A DNA stretch of 9,371 nt from Opitutia bacterium (GTDB lineage: Bacteria; Verrucomicrobiota; Verrucomicrobiia; Opitutales; UBA953), in the NCBI GenBank assembly GCA_947378905.1, contig CANCLV010000038.1, positions 1-9,371 of the forward strand, read 5' to 3'. Both the position numbers and the translations under genes were made by a program. Under the pieces are notes generated by a model that had not been told where the DNA came from, ran no database searches, and worked only from the letters and a program-made list of their open reading frames with translations. Shown piece by piece: positions 1 through 6,869 of this stretch (within the stretch, counting starts at the first letter, position 1; each line of letters starts with the position of its first letter).

Positions 1-690
1 GATTTTCGTAACCTTGACCGCGTTCCGGGGTCGTTTGACGGTGTTATGATGGACATTGGGGTGTCTTCTCATCAGTTGGATATCCCGGAACGCGGTTTCT
101 CTTTTCGCTACGACGCCCCCAACGATATGCGCATGGATACGCGCAAGGGTCGTACGGCCGCAGATTTTTTAGAACGTGCCACACGATCTGAATTAGAAAA
201 AGCCGTTCGGGACTACGGTGAAGAGCCGCGCTGGTTCCGTATTGTGAATGCGATTGAAGCCGCTCGCGGTACTGGACGTTTAGCACGCACTACAGCTTTT
301 GCCGAATTAGTCGCCGAAGCCGCTCCCAATCCTCCTGGTCCTCGTGGTCCACACCCTGCAACCAAAACCTTTCAAGGTGTCCGCATCGCCATCAATGATG
401 AATTGGGTGCCTTGGCCGAAGCCCTACCCAAAGCTTTTGAAAAATTAAAACAAGGCGGCGTTCTCGTTGTTATCTCTTTCCATTCACTCGAAGATCGTAT
501 GGTAAAACGCTATATGAACGACGTCAGTGGTCGTCCAATTCATCGCGATGATAATCGTGGACAAGATGAACGCGTTAAACTCGCCGAACTTTTAACCCGT
601 AAAGCCATTCAGCCATCGGAAGCTGAACAAACCCGCAACCCTCGCAGCCGTTCCGCCCGATTGCGCGCTGTCCGTCGACTCACGGTATGA
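1..690 (+). CDS. rsmH: 16S rRNA (cytosine-1402-N4)-methyltransferase RsmH, 5' end missing
   Basis: RsmH (MraW) methylates N4 of C1402 in the P-site region of 16S rRNA using S-adenosylmethionine. The frame is open from base 1, so the gene begins before the window. The visible 229 residues compare with about 310 in the family, and the missing part should hold the N-terminal SAM-binding region. Family motifs are clear. They include DIGVSSHQLD followed by PERGFSFR and DMRMD (about residues 18-46), YGEEP (about 68), HPATKTFQGVRI with a following NDEL, ISFHSLEDRMVKRY, and the C-terminal NPRSRSARLRAVRR. An ATG at base 46 is internal, because the residues before it (DFRNLDRVPGSFDGVM) already match the family. 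The stop overlaps the next start as ATGA. It is a typical first or second gene of dcw clusters, and mraZ would be expected just upstream, outside the window. Confidence 0.97.
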   Translation, partial: DFRNLDRVPGSFDGVMMDIGVSSHQLDIPERGFSFRYDAPNDMRMDTRKGRTAADFLERATRSELEKAVRDYGEEPRWFRIVNAIEAARGTGRLARTTAFAELVAEAAPNPPGPRGPHPATKTFQGVRIAINDELGALAEALPKAFEKLKQGGVLVVISFHSLEDRMVKRYMNDVSGRPIHRDDNRGQDERVKLAELLTRKAIQPSEAEQTRNPRSRSARLRAVRRLTV

Positions 691-1076
691 ACATTCGCCG
701 ATTTTTTATTATCGTGATGCTAATCACCTCTTTTGCTACCGCAGCATTAGGCATGATTAGTATTATGAAACTTCGCCTACGTTCGGATGATGTCGGTGTA
801 CGTATAGTTCGTTTAGAACGTGCGATTGCTGACTCTAAAAAAGAATTAGACGCCTTAAAGCGTCAGCGTGATATCAGCCAAGACACCGTAAAGCTCAGTG
901 AAAAAGCCGGCGAAAAGTTTAAACTACCAAAGCCTGAGCAAGTGACCTGGTTGCGCGTCTCTGGTCCTATTTTACCTGCCACGACATCAGCTCGGACTAT
1001 TCCTAGCCCAAGAGTCGCGGCCCTTGATCTTACATTTCGCCCACCTGTTGAAATGGGAGGGCCACGCTCCCGATGA
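687..1076 (+). CDS. ftsL: FtsL-like small bitopic cell-division protein
   Basis: This 129-residue protein lies between rsmH and ftsI, where FtsL is encoded in most dcw clusters. It has the right architecture: a very short basic N-terminus (MNIRR), one hydrophobic membrane segment at about residues 6-27, then a charged stretch rich in Leu/Ile and Lys/Glu/Arg (about 36-70) that looks like a coiled coil. FtsL of other bacteria forms a complex with FtsB and FtsQ and helps activate FtsW-FtsI at the septum. The sequence is too divergent to recognise by motif, so the name rests on position, size and topology. After the coil there is a Pro-rich tail of about 50 residues (KLPKPEQ to the end) that standard FtsL proteins usually lack. 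The start overlaps the rsmH stop (ATGA) and the stop overlaps the ftsI start. No Shine-Dalgarno site is visible, so translational coupling is likely. Confidence 0.75.
   Translation: MNIRRFFIIVMLITSFATAALGMISIMKLRLRSDDVGVRIVRLERAIADSKKELDALKRQRDISQDTVKLSEKAGEKFKLPKPEQVTWLRVSGPILPATTSARTIPSPRVAALDLTFRPPVEMGGPRSR
1055..1071 (+). promoter_or_regulatory. Candidate ftsI ribosome binding site inside a small hairpin
   Basis: GGGAGG at 1055-1060 lies 12 nt before the ftsI ATG and could pair with the anti-Shine-Dalgarno sequence. GGGAG (1055-1059) is perfectly complementary to CTCCC (1067-1071), which ends one base before the ATG, with a 7-nt loop. The site would be closed in free RNA and opened by ribosomes finishing the upstream gene. 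The bases also encode the end of the FtsL-like protein, so the pairing could be chance. The 12-nt spacing is long for a ribosome binding site. Confidence 0.35.
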
Positions 1077-2866
1077 CATTAATGCATGCCAGGCAAAAGC
1101 GTTTCACTTCGCTGGCCTGGATTGTTTCACTTTGTTTTGTCGCCGTCATCGTAAGACTTTTCTGGCTCCATTGGGTTGAAGCACCCGAATTGTGTGCCGA
1201 AGCCGTGCAAGCACGTAGCGTATTTCAAGAATTAGATTGTCGCCGTGGTGAAGTCCGCGATTCACAAAATAATTTGTTAGCAGTTTCCGAAGATGTCTGG
1301 GATATCGGCGTCGATCCCGAGTCACTTAAAAAAGAAGAACTGAGTCGAGCCGTCGAAGTTGCCAAGATTTTGCTGGTTTCACCAGCTGATGTTATAAAAG
1401 CCTTTAACACTAAACCTAAAGTTGATGATGAAGGTAATGAGCATCGCGTTCGCTGGATTGTTCTAGCGCATGAAGTGGATAAAGAGGTTCTTAAAAAAAT
1501 CACGGACTTAAAAATCAAAGCCCTCCGCGCGGAGTTGAAGTACCGCCGAAATTATCCGAATGGTCAGTTGGCGGCACACGTGATCGGCTATGTTAATAAA
1601 GAGGGTCAATCGGCTTGTGGTATCGAAAAGGCACTCAATAATTTCCTCCAAGGTCAAAAGGGATGGATCGAATCGGAGCGCGATGGTCGCCGCCGTGAAA
1701 TCGCCAGTATTCGTCTGCGCGAAGTTCAACCAGTGGATGGCAATAATGTCATCTTATCAATAAATAGTTTAGTCCAGAAAACCTGCGAAGACGCTCTCGA
1801 TAAGGCAGTGGCTCAATATAATCCGATAAGCGCAGTAATCATTGTCAGTGAGCCTAAGACCGGACGTATCTTAGGCTTAGCAAATTGGCCCACGTTCGAT
1901 CTCAATAAATTCTACGATGCGAAGCTCTCGCCGTTAGACAGTCAACGTAACCGCGCGGTGTCCGACATCTATGAGCCAGGTTCGGTCTTCAAAATTGTTT
2001 CTATTTCTGGCGCGCTTGAAGAAAAATTAATCACACCGAATAGCGTATACGACTGCAGCTTATCGCAGGTGCCATATCGCGGCCGGATGATTTCAATGCC
2101 TGCAGATTCGCACCCCATTGGCGTTGTTACGGTCCGTGATATCGTTCGTGAGTCTTCGAATCGAGGCACCGTCCAAATCGGCATGCTCTATGCAGAGAGA
2201 AAAGGGGAAGAGCGTTTTGATAAATTAGTCCGATCTTTTGGTTTTGGTTCAGTCTCTAATTTAGTAACAGGTGCTGAAGTTGCTGGATTGATTATTAGTC
2301 CTGAAAAATGGGATGGGATGACAATCTCGCGTATGCCCATGGGCCACTCAATCAGTGTGACTGCTTTACAAATTCACTATGCGATGTCGACCATCGCCGC
2401 CGAAGGATTGTTAATGCAACCTCAGCTTGTTCTCCGCGTTGAGGATTCGAAAACAAAAGAAACGGTCATCGATTATCCGCCTCGAGCACGTGGCAGAGTT
2501 ATTTCCCCATCCACGGCCAAACAAGTCGCCTCACTCCTCCGTGCAGTGTGTAGCAAAACGGGTACCGCTCCCGCAGCTGATATTGAAGGTTACGAAGTGG
2601 CAGGTAAAACAGGCACCACCCAAAAAATTATCAACGGACATTATTCCAGTGCACATCACGTTGCTTCATTTTCAGGTTTTTTTCCAGTTCAAGATCCACG
2701 TTTAGCAATCACCGTAATCATCGACGAACCCAAAGGTGATGGCATTGCCTATGGGGGTAAATTTGCCGCTCCGATTTTTGCCACCGTCGCTAAAAACTGT
2801 ATCCAATGGCTGGATATAAAACCCGTCACATCCATTTCCCGCACCGTCGCTGGTGTTGAACGATGA
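1073..2866 (+). CDS. ftsI: Septal class B penicillin-binding protein FtsI (PBP3), peptidoglycan D,D-transpeptidase
   Basis: FtsI cross-links septal peptidoglycan and acts together with FtsW. It has 597 residues, a normal length. A membrane anchor lies at about residues 13-33. The class B N-terminal (pedestal) part includes CRRGEVRDSQNNLLA (56-70), the family's RGxIxDxxGxxLA element, and RRNYPNGQLAAHVIGYV (158-173). In the transpeptidase domain the nucleophile motif is SVFK with Ser304 and Lys307 (in EPGSVFK), the second motif is SSN (361-363), and the third is KTGT (512-515, in VAGKTGTTQ). MPMGHSISVTALQ (421-433) is also typical. There is no PASTA domain. A second KTGT occurs at 495-498, before the true motif. 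The start chosen is the ATG overlapping the ftsL stop. It gives a short basic N-terminus before the membrane segment, although M4 at 1082 is also possible. The 3' end overlaps murE by ATGA. Confidence 0.97.
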   Translation: MTLMHARQKRFTSLAWIVSLCFVAVIVRLFWLHWVEAPELCAEAVQARSVFQELDCRRGEVRDSQNNLLAVSEDVWDIGVDPESLKKEELSRAVEVAKILLVSPADVIKAFNTKPKVDDEGNEHRVRWIVLAHEVDKEVLKKITDLKIKALRAELKYRRNYPNGQLAAHVIGYVNKEGQSACGIEKALNNFLQGQKGWIESERDGRRREIASIRLREVQPVDGNNVILSINSLVQKTCEDALDKAVAQYNPISAVIIVSEPKTGRILGLANWPTFDLNKFYDAKLSPLDSQRNRAVSDIYEPGSVFKIVSISGALEEKLITPNSVYDCSLSQVPYRGRMISMPADSHPIGVVTVRDIVRESSNRGTVQIGMLYAERKGEERFDKLVRSFGFGSVSNLVTGAEVAGLIISPEKWDGMTISRMPMGHSISVTALQIHYAMSTIAAEGLLMQPQLVLRVEDSKTKETVIDYPPRARGRVISPSTAKQVASLLRAVCSKTGTAPAADIEGYEVAGKTGTTQKIINGHYSSAHHVASFSGFFPVQDPRLAITVIIDEPKGDGIAYGGKFAAPIFATVAKNCIQWLDIKPVTSISRTVAGVER

Positions 2867-4383
2867 TATTAAAAGAACCCAGTACTCATCGTCTCATGGA
2901 AAATCCTACCCTCCAAACTTTACTGCAAGATATTCCGGTTATTGAACGTCGCGGTGATTGGTCAACGCGTGTTACCAGTTTAGTCACCGACTCTCGTCGT
3001 ATTTTACCAGGCAGTTTGTTTTTCGCTTTACCAGGGTTGCGCACGAGCGGTCACCAATTTTTAGATGATGTTATTTCTCGCGGTGCTTCAGCCATTATTT
3101 CAAGCGAGCCCGTAGCTGGATTACCCGCAGTCGCGGCTGCTCAAGTGAAAGAGCCTCGAAAAGTTTTAGCCGAAGTGGCGCGTCGCTATCATGGCAATCC
3201 CGAGAAAAAATTAAAATTAGTGGGTGTTACCGGAACCAATGGTAAAACGACTATCACCACTTTGCTCCGTCACTTATTACAACAAGAAGGGCAGAACTGG
3301 GGTCTCATTGGCAGCGTTCGTTACCAATTGGGTCGCCGTTCCATTCCTGCTTACAAAACCACGCCTGAATCTGCTGACTTAGCCGGTTTCTTCCGTCAAA
3401 TGGTTGAGTCGCAGTGTGAAGGTGCCTGCCTTGAGGTTAGTTCACACGCTTTACATCAAGACCGCGTTCATGGTTTTTCATTCGCGGCCGCAGCGTTTAC
3501 AAATTTAACCCGTGATCACATCGACTATCATGGCAATCTGGAATCCTACCTCGATGCTAAAACCATTTTATTCGACGGTCGTAGCGGTTCTATTCCTAAA
3601 GTTTCGGTAATTAATACAGATGATGCGGCCGGAAAAAATCTTGCCCAATCCTGTCGTACTCGCGGCCAAGTCATTACATTTGGTATTCATGGCCCCGCCG
3701 ATCTCCAAGCGACACAAATTGTTTTTAATCCGCGCGGCTCAGAATTCACTGTAAACTGGGCAGGCCAATCCGCCCGTTTTAATTCTCCGCTACCTGGTGA
3801 ATATAATATCTCCAATATTCTTTGTGCGTTGGCTTTAGCGGCGGCTTTGGGACGTGACCCTTTATCTATGGTAGAAGCAGTCAAAGCGTTTCCCGGTGTC
3901 GCCGGTCGTATGGAGCGCGTCGAGGCCGGACAATCGTTCCCAGTATTTGTTGATTATGCGCATACCGACGATGCTTTGCGCAACGCTCTACAAATGTTAC
4001 GCTCCATTACTCCAGGACGTGTCTTGTGCGTCTTTGGCTGTGGCGGTAATCGCGATCGTGGCAAACGCCCTACGATGACTAAAGTGGTTGCTGAGTTAGC
4101 ACATCAAGCTTGGGCGACAGCGGATAATCCGCGTAAGGAAAATCTCGCTACTATTTTCGCCGACATGCGTGAAGGCTTAGGTTCCCTGCCTAATGTTGAA
4201 TTTATTAATGATCGTCGCGACGCGATCGGTCGTGCTTTAGCCGCCGCTCAACCTAATGATTGTGTGATCATTGCCGGCAAAGGTCATGAAACCACTCAAG
4301 AGTTTCACGATACGGTCGTACCGTTTGATGACCGTTTAGTGGCTAAAGAAATTTTAGAATTAAGGAGGAATCTGCGCTCATGA
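2863..4383 (+). CDS. murE: UDP-MurNAc-L-alanyl-D-glutamate--2,6-diaminopimelate ligase MurE
   Basis: MurE is a cytoplasmic ATP-dependent ligase that adds the third amino acid of the peptidoglycan stem peptide. It has 506 residues and three Mur-ligase domains. The ATP P-loop is GVTGTNGKTT (121-130). The central domain shows TTPES (166-170), CLEVSSHAL (189-197), FTNLTRDHIDYHG (212-224) and YLDAKTILF (229-237), in which Lys233 matches the carbamylated lysine of Mur ligases. In the C-terminal domain are FGCGGNRDRGKRP (391-403), the DNPR motif (421-424) and GKGHE (472-476). DNPR is the known signature of enzymes using meso-diaminopimelate rather than L-lysine, so an mDAP-type wall is predicted. 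The usual DYAHTPD reads DYAHTDD here (364-370). Two starts are possible: 2863, which forms an ATGA overlap with ftsI, or M12 at 2896. Neither has a Shine-Dalgarno site, and I prefer 2863 because of the overlap pattern along the cluster. Confidence 0.98.
   Translation: MILKEPSTHRLMENPTLQTLLQDIPVIERRGDWSTRVTSLVTDSRRILPGSLFFALPGLRTSGHQFLDDVISRGASAIISSEPVAGLPAVAAAQVKEPRKVLAEVARRYHGNPEKKLKLVGVTGTNGKTTITTLLRHLLQQEGQNWGLIGSVRYQLGRRSIPAYKTTPESADLAGFFRQMVESQCEGACLEVSSHALHQDRVHGFSFAAAAFTNLTRDHIDYHGNLESYLDAKTILFDGRSGSIPKVSVINTDDAAGKNLAQSCRTRGQVITFGIHGPADLQATQIVFNPRGSEFTVNWAGQSARFNSPLPGEYNISNILCALALAAALGRDPLSMVEAVKAFPGVAGRMERVEAGQSFPVFVDYAHTDDALRNALQMLRSITPGRVLCVFGCGGNRDRGKRPTMTKVVAELAHQAWATADNPRKENLATIFADMREGLGSLPNVEFINDRRDAIGRALAAAQPNDCVIIAGKGHETTQEFHDTVVPFDDRLVAKEILELRRNLRS
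4362..4368 (+). promoter_or_regulatory. Shine-Dalgarno site of murF
   Basis: AAGGAGG lies 11 nt before the murF ATG (4380), inside the last codons of murE. It is the strongest ribosome binding site in the window. Most other starts here have none and must rely on coupling or a leaderless-like mode. It supports the 4380 start. Confidence 0.75.
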
Positions 4384-5753
4384 GTACGTCTTTTAATCCT
4401 AAACAATTAGCGCAGTGGACTCAGGGCGAATGGACTTCATTCCCTGAACAAGAAATCACTGGTTTCAACATGGATACGCGCACCATTAAAAAAGGTGAAG
4501 CGTTTGTCGCGATTAAGACCGTCAAGCGCGATGGCCACGAATTCTTAAATGCTGCTCGCGCTAGTGGTGCATCCTGCGCTGTGGTATCGAAGCGTATGGC
4601 TGACCATTTACCTCAACTGGTGGTTGCTGATTCGCAAAAAGGTTTACACCAAATTGCTGCAGGCTGGCGTGGTGAATTTAAAGGACGTGTTATTGGAGTT
4701 ACGGGCAGTGTAGGTAAAACTTCGACCAAAGATTTATTGGGTGCGTTGCTGGGTTCATCAGCATTCATCACTGAAGCTAACTTAAATAATTTATTAGGTG
4801 TGCCGTTAATGTTGCTCCGCTTACGATCGGAAATTCATCGTTATGCAGTCATTGAAGCGGGTATGAGTTTACCCGGTGAATTAAAACTTTCGGCACAAAT
4901 CCTGCGTCCTAATTTAGCAATCATTACCGCCGTGGCTCCGGTGCACTTAGAAGGTGTTGGAACTATCGAAGCCGTGGCTCACGAAAAATCTGAAATGATT
5001 GCGGCCCTCGAGCCAGATGGTAAGGCGATTATCCCAGCTTCACTTTTAAAATGGCCCGAGTTTCAAGCGCACGCCTCTCGCTGCCTAGTGGTTAAATTTG
5101 AGGAAGATGATGAACCGGCTGTCATGCCATTGCGTGTTATTAGCGCTAAATTTGCGGACGAGAATGGTCGTCGCATACTTTTACTTGATGGTCGTGCTTA
5201 TCCCTTAAGTCCGATTTCCGATGGTCTCGGTAGAAATGCCGCTCTCGCTGTAGTTGCTGCTCTAGAATTAGGAGTTAGCGAAAATCAAATTAAGAAAAAC
5301 CTCGAATCGTGGATGCCTCCGGTTGGTCGTGGAAGTATTCACCAAGATGGTAACCGAACATTCTATATCGATTGCTATAATTCGAGTCCCGCTTCGTTGC
5401 TGGATGCTGCACAATGCTTTAATCGTCTCACTGTACAGGATCCTCGCCGCCGTCTCTTCGTCATCGGCGGTATGGCCGAGCTCGGTAAATCTTCTGTAAG
5501 TTTACACCGCGAGTGTGGTGCAAAATTGCCGTTCCGTGCGGGCGACACGGTGATTACTTGGGCGGGCGACTCGCAGGAAATTTTAAAAGGTATACCGCGT
5601 AGTGATGTCATTTTAAAATCTGCGCATACCTTAGACGAAGTTGCCCAAACGATTTCTAATCACCGCGGCACGATTTTTGTTAAGGGTAGTCGTTCTTGTA
5701 CTTTAGAGCGCACCTTGCCTGCCCAACTCCAAGCCCAACTTTCTTTCCACTAG
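4380..5753 (+). CDS. murF: UDP-MurNAc-tripeptide--D-alanyl-D-alanine ligase MurF
   Basis: MurF adds the D-Ala-D-Ala dipeptide to UDP-MurNAc-tripeptide in the cytoplasm, completing the pentapeptide used by MraY. At 457 residues it has the usual length. The substrate-binding N-terminal domain has the MDTRTIKKGEAFVAI element (31-45). The ATP P-loop is GVTGSVGKTS (106-115) with Lys113. Then follow NLNNLLGVPLMLL (134-146), VIEAGMSLPGEL (157-168), VHLEGVGTIE (188-197) and HEKSEM (201-206). The C-terminal domain shows DGLGRNAALAV (281-291), IDCYNSSPASLLDA (330-343, usually DxYNANPxS), IGGMAELG (362-369) and VKGSRSCTLE (434-443). The ATG overlaps the murE stop and has a good Shine-Dalgarno site. The gene ends only 3 nt before mraY. 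Confidence 0.97.
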   Translation: MSTSFNPKQLAQWTQGEWTSFPEQEITGFNMDTRTIKKGEAFVAIKTVKRDGHEFLNAARASGASCAVVSKRMADHLPQLVVADSQKGLHQIAAGWRGEFKGRVIGVTGSVGKTSTKDLLGALLGSSAFITEANLNNLLGVPLMLLRLRSEIHRYAVIEAGMSLPGELKLSAQILRPNLAIITAVAPVHLEGVGTIEAVAHEKSEMIAALEPDGKAIIPASLLKWPEFQAHASRCLVVKFEEDDEPAVMPLRVISAKFADENGRRILLLDGRAYPLSPISDGLGRNAALAVVAALELGVSENQIKKNLESWMPPVGRGSIHQDGNRTFYIDCYNSSPASLLDAAQCFNRLTVQDPRRRLFVIGGMAELGKSSVSLHRECGAKLPFRAGDTVITWAGDSQEILKGIPRSDVILKSAHTLDEVAQTISNHRGTIFVKGSRSCTLERTLPAQLQAQLSFH

Positions 5754-5756
5754 TCC

Positions 5757-6869
5757 ATGCTTTATTACTTACATCAATTGGAATCATTCTGGGGACCTTT
5801 TCGTCTCTTTGAATACCTCACCGTTCGTGCTATTTTAGCAGGTTTTACGGCGTTGATCATCGGTATGCTCTTATCGAGCAAAATGATTAAAGCCCTCAGC
5901 GCCCTTCGCCAACCTGAACGTTCCGCACAATTGATGGGCAACTTGGCAAAAGAGGGAGGCAAGGTTCCCACGATGGGTGGACTCTTAATCGGAGCCGCGA
6001 TGATTCCCTCCGTATTACTTTGGGCTCGTCCGAATGTTTTAGTTCTCGCCACACTCTTTACTTTAGTGGGCATGGGCTTGGTTGGATTTTGGGATGATTG
6101 GTTGAAAGTTAAACGCGGTAGTGCGGACGGAATTTCCGCGAAAACAAAATTAGCGGGTCAAGCACTCGTTGCCTTAGGCGCCATCGGCATTGTTTTACTC
6201 GATGCTAATTATCGCGCGAGCTTGTGCGAAATTTGGCTTCCTGTTTTAACGAAGCCAATCTGGTCAGCCCAGTCCTTAGGCTTGCCGTTCACGATTTGTC
6301 TAATCGTGGCGGCAGTATTTATTTTATTAGTCTGCGTCGGAACATCTAATGCGGTGAATCTCACCGATGGTTTAGATGGTTTGGCTATCGGCTGTGTTTT
6401 AGTTAGCACCGCGATTTTAGGGCTCATTGCTTACCTCGCTGGTAATCTAAATTGGTCTAACTACCTTTTAATTAGTTACGTTCCAGGAGCAGGAGAGTTG
6501 GCGGTATTCTGCGCTGCATTACTAGGCGGTGGCTTAGTATTTCTCTGGCACAATGCCGCTCCCGCCGAGATCTATATGGGCGATGTGGGTGCTTTAGGTA
6601 TCGGTGGTGCGCTGGGTGCGATTGCTTGTTTTATGCATCAGCCATTTCTCTTGGCGATTGTCGGTGGAGTTTTCGTGATCGAAGCAGTCTCGGTTATCTT
6701 ACAGGTGGCTTACTTTAAACGAACCGGCGGACAGAGATTATTTCTCATGACGCCGATTCATCATCACTTTCAGAAAAAAGGTTGGGCGACGACGAAGGTC
6801 GTCGTGCGTTTCTGGATTCTATCACTTTTCTTTGGTCTCCTTGGCCTACTCACTTTAAAAATTCGATGA
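5757..6869 (+). CDS. mraY: Phospho-N-acetylmuramoyl-pentapeptide-transferase MraY
   Basis: MraY is a polytopic inner-membrane enzyme. It transfers phospho-MurNAc-pentapeptide from the UDP precursor to undecaprenyl phosphate, making lipid I. It has 370 residues and about ten hydrophobic segments, as expected. Hallmarks are KVPTMGG (69-75), FWDDWLKVK (111-119) with the Asp113-Asp114 pair, SADGISAKTKLAGQ (122-135), GTSNAVNLTDGLDGLA (195-210) with the conserved Asp residues, NAAPAEIYMGDVGAL (266-280) and PIHHHFQKKGW (333-343) with the His triad 335-337, followed by KVVVRFW. The N-terminus (LFEYLTVRAILAGFTAL) lines up with the start of E. coli MraY as I recall it, which supports the ATG at 5757. 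There is no Shine-Dalgarno site. It follows murF by 3 nt and overlaps murD by ATGA. Confidence 0.98.
   Translation: MLYYLHQLESFWGPFRLFEYLTVRAILAGFTALIIGMLLSSKMIKALSALRQPERSAQLMGNLAKEGGKVPTMGGLLIGAAMIPSVLLWARPNVLVLATLFTLVGMGLVGFWDDWLKVKRGSADGISAKTKLAGQALVALGAIGIVLLDANYRASLCEIWLPVLTKPIWSAQSLGLPFTICLIVAAVFILLVCVGTSNAVNLTDGLDGLAIGCVLVSTAILGLIAYLAGNLNWSNYLLISYVPGAGELAVFCAALLGGGLVFLWHNAAPAEIYMGDVGALGIGGALGAIACFMHQPFLLAIVGGVFVIEAVSVILQVAYFKRTGGQRLFLMTPIHHHFQKKGWATTKVVVRFWILSLFFGLLGLLTLKIR
6787..6804 (+). other. Strong small hairpin inside the 3' part of mraY
   Basis: CGACGAC (6787-6793) and GTCGTCG (6798-6804) are perfect complements around a GAAG loop, giving a 7-bp GC-rich stem 61 nt before the murD start. 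It encodes part of the ATTKVV segment of MraY. There is no T run after it, so it is not an intrinsic terminator. It may be a by-product of the codons used. Confidence 0.4.

Noticed and set aside
34..60. TTGACG followed by an ATG-rich stretch, resembling a promoter
   Set aside because: It lies inside conserved rsmH codons and no convincing -10 stands at proper spacing.
44..286. Open frames on the minus strand opposite rsmH and most other genes
   Set aside because: They are shadows of conserved coding genes, have no recognisable domains, and the plus-strand protein explains the sequence.
2427..2705. 92-codon open frame on the plus strand inside ftsI
   Set aside because: It overlaps the transpeptidase domain holding the KTG motif, in another frame, and its protein is low-quality Lys/Pro/His-rich sequence with no domain.
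5718..5742. Short direct repeat GCCCAACT near the murF end
   Set aside because: It encodes AQLQAQL at the C-terminus and is easily explained by a repeated dipeptide pattern. No sign of function.
6782..6865. N-terminal extension of MurD from an ATG at 6782
   Set aside because: The 28 extra residues lie entirely within mraY in another frame and do not resemble MurD. The ATG at 6866 gives the expected N-terminus and the ATGA overlap seen elsewhere in the cluster.
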